In this document: positions 58,513-64,000 of the stretch, piece after piece | Position numbering within the stretch: position 1 is the first letter of the stretch | How the letters are laid out: each line of letters opens with the position of its first letter | Origin: Bacteroidales bacterium | GTDB taxonomy: Bacteria > Bacteroidota > Bacteroidia > Bacteroidales > UBA932 | Assembly: GCA_017428325.1 (NCBI GenBank) | Contig: JAFRRA010000006.1 | Location: forward strand, 310,001-374,000 | DNA length: 64,000 nucleotides | Direction: 5' to 3' | Notes under the pieces: model-generated | Databases searched by the model: none | Told to the model about the DNA's origin: nothing | What the model saw: the letters and a program-made list of their open reading frames with translations, nothing else | Program-made: the position numbers and the translations under genes

Positions 58513-59298
58513 ATGAAAGTTACTCTTCTGCAGCGCGACGTGCTTTGGGCGGACCCCGAGGGAAACGCAAAGGCAAATTCAGGGATAATGGATTCTTGTC
58601 CGGGAACAGACCTGTTCCTTCTTCCGGAAATGTTTTCGACGGGCTTTGCCACTTCTCCTGACGGAATCGCCGAGGAACTGGATAATGAGGGAGATTGCTT
58701 TACTCTGCGATGGATGAAGAAAGAGGCCGTCCGTCTGGATTGCGCCGTTTGCGGAAGCGTGGCGGTGAAGGAAAGGGACGGAAGGTTTTTCAACAGGCTG
58801 TATTTTGTTACTCCGGATATGTGCTTTTCCTATGACAAGCACCATCTTTTCACCTATGGCGGAGAGGCGAAATCCTACAGCCCGGGACAGGAAAGGGTTG
58901 TGGTTGTGTGGAGAGGTGTGAAAATCCTGCTTCAGGTATGCTATGACGTGAGGTTCCCGGTATTTGTGAGAAACAGCATCGCCGGGGACGGAAAGCCGGA
59001 ATATGACGCCATTGTCTATGTTGCGAGCTGGCCGGCAAAGAGGGTTCCGGCCTGGAAGAAACTGCTTCCGGCAAGGGCAATCGAGAACCAGTGCTATGTG
59101 CTGGCTGTCAACAGGGTGGGCGCTGATCCCGCCTGTGAATACATTGGCGGGACAATGGTCATAGACGCAATGGGAAACATTGTGGACAGTTGTCCGGAAG
59201 CAAAAGAAACCTCCATATCGGTTGAACTGGATATGGAGGCTCTGAACCGTTTCAGGACAAAATTCCCTGTACTTGAAGACGCGGATCCCCTGTACTAG
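58513..59298 (+). CDS. Nitrilase-family amidohydrolase (omega-amidase-like)
   Basis: This 261-residue enzyme has the nitrilase catalytic triad: Glu39 in LPEMFSTGF, Lys109 in SYDKHHLF and Cys143 in QVCYDVRFPVF. The sequence around these residues resembles omega-amidase (Nit2/YafV), which hydrolyses 2-oxoglutaramate and 2-oxosuccinamate, products of glutamine and asparagine transamination. A metabolite-repair role in the cytoplasm fits. The substrate is inferred from resemblance only. The TAG stop interlocks with the stop of the convergent barrel gene (CTAG, 59295-59298). Confidence 0.9.
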   Translation: MKVTLLQRDVLWADPEGNAKANSGIMDSCPGTDLFLLPEMFSTGFATSPDGIAEELDNEGDCFTLRWMKKEAVRLDCAVCGSVAVKERDGRFFNRLYFVTPDMCFSYDKHHLFTYGGEAKSYSPGQERVVVVWRGVKILLQVCYDVRFPVFVRNSIAGDGKPEYDAIVYVASWPAKRVPAWKKLLPARAIENQCYVLAVNRVGADPACEYIGGTMVIDAMGNIVDSCPEAKETSISVELDMEALNRFRTKFPVLEDADPLY

Positions 59299-59993
59299 AA
59301 ATTTATTCCTACCGTGAAGCTCACTCCGCGGTTGTGGGTTTCGTCAAACATGTCGTGGCCGATGTTGGCAAGGCCGTGATTGTAACAGATTTCGGCATAG
59401 AACATCTGCAGGCCTAAGCCGCAGCCGATCTTCAGACCGCCGTCAAATCTCCTGAACTGGTCCGGATCGCTTCCGAAAGAATTGTAGGCGGCTCTTTCCG
59501 TGTAATTCTTTGTATACCCGCCAACACCTATTCCCATGTAGGCGCCAAGCATCGGCTGGATGCTGAGGCCCGGAGAATTGGGAATCTCTATCATATACTT
59601 GAAAGTCATCGGAACTTCAAGATAGTTCAGGTTATACGTGAAGTCTTTGTTGTAGTCGTTCTTTCCTCCCTTTTCCACATACATAAGACCACTTTCAAAG
59701 AAAACGGGAGCGTTTGGTACACACTGCACTCCCCCGACCAATCCGGCAACAAGTCCTGCGCGGGCAGAAGTGCTTTCCAGGGAAGTGCTCTCGCTATTGA
59801 CATTAGCTGCGTTTACTCCAAGACGGAAACCGAAATAAGTGTCCCCTGGAGCATAGTATCCCTGCCTTGTTGTGGGGCGATTGTGTCCGCGGTCATACAT
59901 ATAGACATAACCCTGGGCAAAAGATGCCATAGGGAGAGCTGTCATAAGGACAACTGCCATGGCGATTGCTCTTGTAAGGAAGTTCCTTTTCAT
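59295..59993 (-). CDS. PorT-like outer-membrane beta-barrel protein
   Basis: This 232-residue protein has a signal peptide (cleavage at SFA-Q, about residue 26), then GDTYFGFRLGVNAANV and repeated amphipathic strands (VFFESGLMYVEKGG, LNYLEVPMTFKYM, IQPMLGAYMGIGVG, GLQMFYAEICYNHGLANI) typical of eight-stranded porin-family barrels of Bacteroidota. It ends in a Phe-terminal closing strand (VSFTVGINF). Function is unknown. It is 50 bp downstream of the rhomboid gene on the same strand and may be co-transcribed with it. Confidence 0.8.
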   Translation of the reverse strand: MKRNFLTRAIAMAVVLMTALPMASFAQGYVYMYDRGHNRPTTRQGYYAPGDTYFGFRLGVNAANVNSESTSLESTSARAGLVAGLVGGVQCVPNAPVFFESGLMYVEKGGKNDYNKDFTYNLNYLEVPMTFKYMIEIPNSPGLSIQPMLGAYMGIGVGGYTKNYTERAAYNSFGSDPDQFRRFDGGLKIGCGLGLQMFYAEICYNHGLANIGHDMFDETHNRGVSFTVGINF

Positions 59994-60043
59994 TGTATAT
60001 TCGGTTGTTTTTGCCTTGTTTCAGCAAATACCGTGCAAAAACT

Positions 60044-60655
60044 TCACTTTACAAAATGGGACAGGAAATGGTTCACTAGGTCCGGCCTGAAAATTATCGG
60101 GAAGACAAAGCCGTAGACAGCACCCCAGAAGTGGGCCGAATGCCCGATATTGTCCCTGTTCCTCTTCGCCATCCACCAGCAGTACAGAAGATAGACCGGG
60201 GCGAAGACAAAGCCGGGGATTGGAATAGGAATCAGGTAGATGTATATGCCCATCATCGGGTCAAACAGAACCGAGGCAAAAAGCACTGCGGATACGGCTC
60301 CGGAAGCTCCAAGGGCGTTGTACCTTGGTTCGTAGCGGTATTTTCTGAGATCCGCCAAAGAGCTTACTGCAATGGCGCTTACATACATGAATACAAATAA
60401 TATCGCTCCCCACATCTTTCCCCAGGCGGCCTGGAACCAGAGCTCCGTATTTGTGCCGAAGAAATAGAACGTGAGCATATTGAAGAACAGGTGTCCCCAG
60501 GATCCGTGAATCAGTCCGTGGGAGAAAAGCCTGTAAAACTTCCTGTGGTTCCACACCTGATAAGCGTTGAACAGCATCGAGTTCAGCATCTCTTCTTTCG
60601 AGAAGGCAATAATGCTCACGATGACGGTTATCGCGATAATGACAATTGTAATCAT
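60044..60655 (-). CDS. Rhomboid-family intramembrane serine protease
   Basis: This 203-residue protein has the rhomboid core: HGLIHGSWGHLFFNM with the oxyanion-loop His and Asn, NALGASGAVSAVL with catalytic Ser118, and HSAHFWGAVYGF with the dyad base His175. About six membrane helices are present. Rhomboids cut transmembrane substrates within the bilayer. ATG 60655 (MITIVIIA) is chosen because a longer frame to 60805 crosses the promoter region and the next gene. A box at 60675-60682 gives a 19-nt leader. Confidence 0.93.
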   Translation of the reverse strand: MITIVIIAITVIVSIIAFSKEEMLNSMLFNAYQVWNHRKFYRLFSHGLIHGSWGHLFFNMLTFYFFGTNTELWFQAAWGKMWGAILFVFMYVSAIAVSSLADLRKYRYEPRYNALGASGAVSAVLFASVLFDPMMGIYIYLIPIPIPGFVFAPVYLLYCWWMAKRNRDNIGHSAHFWGAVYGFVFPIIFRPDLVNHFLSHFVK

Positions 60656-60674
60656 CTGAAAATTTTCTTGTCTG

Positions 60675-60682
60675 CAAAAGTA
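60675..60682 (-). promoter_or_regulatory. Bacteroidota -7 box (TACTTTTG) for the rhomboid gene
   Basis: TACTTTTG on the minus strand lies 19 nt before ATG 60655, in the 83-bp gap to the GHL10 gene. Confidence 0.45.
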
Positions 60683-60712
60683 GCGGATATGGCCCTTTTC
60701 AGCAAATTTCAA

Positions 60713-60720
60713 TATCTTTA
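60713..60720 (+). promoter_or_regulatory. Variant -7 box (TATCTTTA) for the GHL10 gene
   Basis: TATCTTTA, one base from the TAnnTTTG pattern, lies 18 nt before ATG 60739. Confidence 0.35.
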
Positions 60721-60738
60721 CGGAAATTATGCATTTGT

Positions 60739-62274
60739 ATGAAAAGATTTGCCCTCCTTTCGGTCCTTTTGTCCTGTTTTCTTTTCTCGGCGACAGCCTT
60801 TGCACAAGATGAGGAAGAGTCTGCCCTCAGGTTTGACGTGCAAAAAGACAGCATATACATTCCTTTCGAATTCAGGGGAGCCTGGCTTTCCACGGTAGAA
60901 AGCATAGACTGGCCAAAGGTGCGCATTATGCTGAAAGAGGGAAAGAAGGTTGCAGCCGAACAGCGGGAGCAGCAGAAAAAAGACCTTGTGGCACTGATAA
61001 CCAAAATCAAGCGCAGCGGCTGCAATGCCGTGATGTTCCAGGTGGTCAGCAATACGGATGCGCTGTATCCGTCAAAGATACTCCAATGGGCTCCGAGCCT
61101 TACTGACACTCCAGGCGAGGGACCTGGATACGATCCCCTGGCCCTGGCGGTAAAGACCGCACATTCCCTCGGCATGGAAATACACGCGTGGATCAATCCT
61201 CTCAGGATAGGCAAGCTGGATCTTCCCCGCCGCAGCGACAACATCTGCTACAAAAAGGCTGAACTTGTTCAGCAGCACGGCGACCGTCTGTACTGGGATC
61301 CGGGCCAGCCTAAGGTAAGGGAATACCTCGGGGAACTGGCCGCCGAGATCATGGGCAAATATGAACTGGACGGGCTCCACATCGACGATTATTTCTATCC
61401 AGACGGCCTGAAGGGCACGGGAGAGCAGGCCAAGCCGAAGAAAGACGAAAAAGTGTGGAATGACGAGGCCCTGTTCCAGAAATACGGAGGGGGCAAGACT
61501 CTGGACGAGTGGAGAGAGGGAAATATTGACGAGATAGTCAGGATCATGCACGAGGCTGTCCACAAGACCAGGCCTACGGCGGTGTTCGGCGTTTCTCCGG
61601 CAGGACGCCTTGTCAATACACAGGCTCTTTACGCAGACCCGAGGAACTGGGCAAAACAGGGCACTATAGATTATCTCATTCCTCAGATTTACTGGCAGCA
61701 CGGCCATCAGATCGCGGATTTCAAAATGGTTATGGACAGCTGGGCCGGTATACTGGAGAATGTCCCTGTAATTGTGGGAATGGCGGCATACCGCTACAAG
61801 AGCAAGGCCTTCCCGGATTTTTCGGAGTATGAACTCCAGGTGAAAGAGACGAGGGAGGCTCCGTTTCTGGATAACGGATTCCGTCAGAACGTGATAGGGC
61901 AGTGCTGGTTCACCACCCACGACATCATTACAGACGAGTTCACTTCCGCCATGATCAACTCGTTCTACAGCAAGGAGACACTTAGTCCAAATATCGGAGC
62001 CGGAGGCAGTAACCTGGCTTCTCCTGAGATATTCAGGATGGGAAGCCATATAAGATGGGGGGAAGTCAAGGGTATGGACCGCTTTGCCGTATTCAAGCTT
62101 GAAAATACAGGAGAGAGGACAAAGGAAGGCGGAACTGTCTGGAAGGCCGTTCTCATGGATTCTTTCCACGCCTTCATCTACAAGTGCAGGGAAAGTGGCA
62201 ATTATTTCGTGCTTTCCTGCAAGGGCGGAAGCCATTCGGAAAGAAGTAACGTGATATATGTGAGCGTTAAATAA
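60739..62274 (+). CDS. Glycosyl hydrolase-like 10 (GHL10, DUF187) family protein
   Basis: This 511-residue exported protein has a signal peptide ending TAFA-Q (residue 22) and a TIM-barrel of the GHL10 type: FEFRGAWLSTVESIDWPK, VMFQVVSNTDALYPS, IHAWINPLRI, DGLHIDDYFYPDG and FGVSPAGRL are the barrel-strand ends. Members are predicted or known to act on cell-wall or polysaccharide glycans. A C-terminal Ig-like region closes the chain (MDRFAVFKLENTG...). It is 11 bp before the mechanosensitive-channel-like gene and likely in the same operon. Confidence 0.9.
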   Translation: MKRFALLSVLLSCFLFSATAFAQDEEESALRFDVQKDSIYIPFEFRGAWLSTVESIDWPKVRIMLKEGKKVAAEQREQQKKDLVALITKIKRSGCNAVMFQVVSNTDALYPSKILQWAPSLTDTPGEGPGYDPLALAVKTAHSLGMEIHAWINPLRIGKLDLPRRSDNICYKKAELVQQHGDRLYWDPGQPKVREYLGELAAEIMGKYELDGLHIDDYFYPDGLKGTGEQAKPKKDEKVWNDEALFQKYGGGKTLDEWREGNIDEIVRIMHEAVHKTRPTAVFGVSPAGRLVNTQALYADPRNWAKQGTIDYLIPQIYWQHGHQIADFKMVMDSWAGILENVPVIVGMAAYRYKSKAFPDFSEYELQVKETREAPFLDNGFRQNVIGQCWFTTHDIITDEFTSAMINSFYSKETLSPNIGAGGSNLASPEIFRMGSHIRWGEVKGMDRFAVFKLENTGERTKEGGTVWKAVLMDSFHAFIYKCRESGNYFVLSCKGGSHSERSNVIYVSVK

Positions 62275-62285
62275 ACTGTTTAACT

Positions 62286-64000
62286 ATGAAAAGATTATTA
62301 AGGGTAACATTGCTTCTGGTCCTTCTCTTCGGACTGATAGAGCCTGTAGCCGCGGTTTTTGAAGAGAGAGACCTGACCCAGACGCTGAAGGTCCTGAAGG
62401 TTGAACTCAGGCGTGCGCACAAGCGTACGGCCAAGGCCAGCCAGATGATCAGGGCCACGAGACAGAGCCAGCAGAAACAGATGGTGGAACTGATGGAGGA
62501 ATGCAACGAGCTGGCCATCATTCTCTATTCGCAGAAGCAGAATTTCACTTTCGACCTGACCTATGCGCTTGAGGAGGTGTCCAACAGGTATCACGACTTC
62601 TCACGCAACCGCCGTCCGTTCACGGACATAATCACCCAGATTGACATAGAAATCGAAAGGTATCAGAAACTGATATATACCCTTAAACGCCTGCCTCCGG
62701 TAAGGATAGACGAGCTTGATTCCCTTTCCGGAAAAGATTCCACGTTCCTTCTGGCCTCCCAGCTCCAGGAAGAAGTCAAGAATCTCCATCAAAAGAATAT
62801 GGGAACAGGTTATCCTTTCGGCAAGAAGGACCATAAGCATCAGAAACCGGATACTGTCCATACAGACCACGCTGTGGTGCCGAATGCGGAAGAGGAAGAC
62901 CGTGAGCTGGATTCCCTGAAAGGATCTACCAGCGGCATTCTCAAGAGCCTTGCCAAGACTATCTTCACGGGAAGCGTTGACAATGAATATGATGAAGAGG
63001 GAATCGAATACCCGGACGGCTCCTCTTTGTCTTCCGACACATCCAGCAATTCAGCGATTGTCGCCATTGGCTCTGACGGCAAGATGGTTGACGCCAATAC
63101 GGGTGACACTACCGTAGTGACCGGCGGGGTGGAATATGCATTCATCCTTACCGGAAAATCTCTGATAAACCGCGATAGCTGCATCTATTATGCCGAGGAC
63201 CTGCTTAACATGTACGAGAGGTCCAGGGAATCCATAGTGTCCGACAGCGTTAATTACGACGCCACCTGGCGTCAGCTTCAGGAGGCTTACAATTATGCCC
63301 AGGACAGATACAATGATGTCCAGAAGAAAATCTTCATAGACGGCCAGACGGGTTATTATTCAATTCTTACCCGTTTCAAGAGATTCTGGATGAGGGCCAA
63401 GAACGACATTAACGACAAGTGGGGCGCCGCCAACACCAAGGGTCTTAGAAGCCAGTGGAGACTTCAGACAATGATAGGCCTGATCCTGTTCGTCCTCTTC
63501 TATCTTGGAATCGCCATCGGCCTGAGCCATCTTATTGTAAGGCTGCTTAAAAAGAAAGTGAAGTTCCTCCAGACGGAAAGGTTCAAGCAGCACGGCCTCT
63601 GCCTGATACTGCTTCTGATAGTCATAATATTCGCGATGACCATTACGTTCGCGATGATGTTCAGCCAGCAGAACTTCCTCAAGCTTGCCACCAAGCTTCT
63701 TGTTGAGTTTGCCTGGCTGCTTGCTGCGATATTCCTGTCGTTCGGCATACGCTTGAAAGGAGATGAAGTAAAGAGCAGTATCCGTGCATACATTCCGATA
63801 ATGACACTCTGCCTGATAATAATTTTTATCAGAATCTCTTTCACGCCGAATACTCTGCTGAACATCATTTTGCCTCCTATCCTTTTGCTGTTTACATATT
63901 GGCAGTGGAGGATATGCCGGAAGATGAAGTATCAGAACAATGAAGAAAACACGTCAGACCCTGTTTTGAGCAACCGTCAGAAGAAAAAGCAGAGATTGCT
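62286..64000 (+). CDS. Large membrane protein, probable MscS-type mechanosensitive channel (3' end outside window)
   Basis: The frame is open from ATG 62286 to the window edge (571 codons). It starts with a signal peptide (RLLRVTLLLVLLFGLIEPVAA), then about 370 residues of charged, helical periplasmic sequence with an acidic, Ser/Asp-rich stretch. About five membrane helices follow (TMIGLILFVLFYLGIAIGL; LCLILLLIVIIFAMTITFAMM; LLVEFAWLLAAIFLSFGI; YIPIMTLCLIIIFIRI; IILPPILLLFTYW). This layout matches the large MscK/YnaI-type channels of Bacteroidota, whose MscS pore domain comes next, outside the window. The MscS call is therefore inference. It follows the GHL10 gene by 11 bp. Confidence 0.65.
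   Translation, partial: MKRLLRVTLLLVLLFGLIEPVAAVFEERDLTQTLKVLKVELRRAHKRTAKASQMIRATRQSQQKQMVELMEECNELAIILYSQKQNFTFDLTYALEEVSNRYHDFSRNRRPFTDIITQIDIEIERYQKLIYTLKRLPPVRIDELDSLSGKDSTFLLASQLQEEVKNLHQKNMGTGYPFGKKDHKHQKPDTVHTDHAVVPNAEEEDRELDSLKGSTSGILKSLAKTIFTGSVDNEYDEEGIEYPDGSSLSSDTSSNSAIVAIGSDGKMVDANTGDTTVVTGGVEYAFILTGKSLINRDSCIYYAEDLLNMYERSRESIVSDSVNYDATWRQLQEAYNYAQDRYNDVQKKIFIDGQTGYYSILTRFKRFWMRAKNDINDKWGAANTKGLRSQWRLQTMIGLILFVLFYLGIAIGLSHLIVRLLKKKVKFLQTERFKQHGLCLILLLIVIIFAMTITFAMMFSQQNFLKLATKLLVEFAWLLAAIFLSFGIRLKGDEVKSSIRAYIPIMTLCLIIIFIRISFTPNTLLNIILPPILLLFTYWQWRICRKMKYQNNEENTSDPVLSNRQKKKQRL

Noticed and set aside
60656-60805. N-terminal extension of the rhomboid protein by 50 codons
   Set aside because: It would cover both divergent promoters and overlap the start of the GHL10 gene; the core rhomboid begins at 60655.
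61072-62235. A 387-codon minus-strand open frame opposite the GHL10 gene
   Set aside because: It is a shadow of a clear signal-peptide-bearing GHL10 protein; the antisense product is compositionally odd and matches no family I know.
1-64000. tRNA, rRNA, CRISPR, insertion sequences, prophage or defence islands
   Set aside because: I read the gaps and gene order and saw no cloverleaf-like gene, repeat-spacer array, transposase, integrase or phage gene; this is core chromosome.

Overview
This 64 kb window is chromosomal DNA from a member of the phylum Bacteroidota, most likely the order Bacteroidales; I cannot place it more finely. The grounds are an S46 dipeptidyl-peptidase (DPP7 type), an EF-G2 paralogue with a degenerate GTPase site, an Mrp ATPase without its usual CxxC, a split transketolase, PorT/FadL-like outer-membrane barrels, many genes without Shine-Dalgarno sequences, and repeated copies of the Bacteroidota -7 promoter element TAnnTTTG. 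Coding density is very high, with 54 protein genes and no intergenic stretch above about 280 bp. I see no rRNA, tRNA, CRISPR array, insertion sequence or prophage. Two genes are cut by the window: a GH20 hexosaminidase at the left edge and a large membrane protein, probably a mechanosensitive channel, at the right edge.

Layout. 1-4.2 kb: GH20 hexosaminidase, an exported Ntn-hydrolase and ruvB. 4.5-13.1 kb: mfd, then coaX, an outer-membrane barrel, a TPR protein, lptC and a CorC-like membrane protein. 13.1-16.4 kb: a PpiD/SurA-like foldase and ychF on the minus strand. 16.6-20.1 kb: an EEP-fold nuclease/phosphatase, thyA, folA and a sodium symporter. 20.1-25.2 kb (minus): serine hydrolase, glycosyltransferase, YfhO-family membrane protein. 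25.3-36.3 kb: mutS, ABC permease, ksgA, aspS, yqeY, rnhB, mrp and DPP7. 36.4-41.3 kb: glycerate kinase, then fusA2 (EF-G2), lolD and trmN6. 41.3-44.7 kb (minus): split transketolase followed by an ECF sigma, a candidate anti-sigma and a small periplasmic protein. 44.8-51.5 kb: lepA, then a minus-strand envelope operon (kdsB, OmpA-TPR protein, glycosyltransferase, aspartyl protease). 51.6-54.3 kb: a sigma-54 activator, lptE, a TPR protein and secG. 54.5-57.1 kb: a PspC-PadR-PspC cassette. 57.2-64 kb: LOG protein, OmpA lipoprotein, nitrilase, outer-membrane barrel, rhomboid, GHL10 protein and the MscS-like protein.

Functionally the window mixes genome maintenance (ruvB, mfd, mutS, rnhB, thyA, folA), translation (lepA, fusA2, aspS, ksgA, trmN6, ychF) and envelope biogenesis (kdsB, lptC, lptE, lolD, secG, ppiD, OmpA proteins, glycosyltransferases). 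The most interesting signals are regulatory. Nine genes have a TAnnTTTG box only 4-9 nt before the start codon, which predicts leaderless mRNAs. Two divergent gene pairs share almost the same 20-bp back-to-back promoter. A perfect 10-bp inverted repeat lies between the kdsB and sigma-54-activator promoters, and a palindrome precedes the PspC-PadR operon. All nine convergent junctions have between 38 bp of overlap and 4 bp of gap, and four of them interlock their stop codons in exactly 4 bp.
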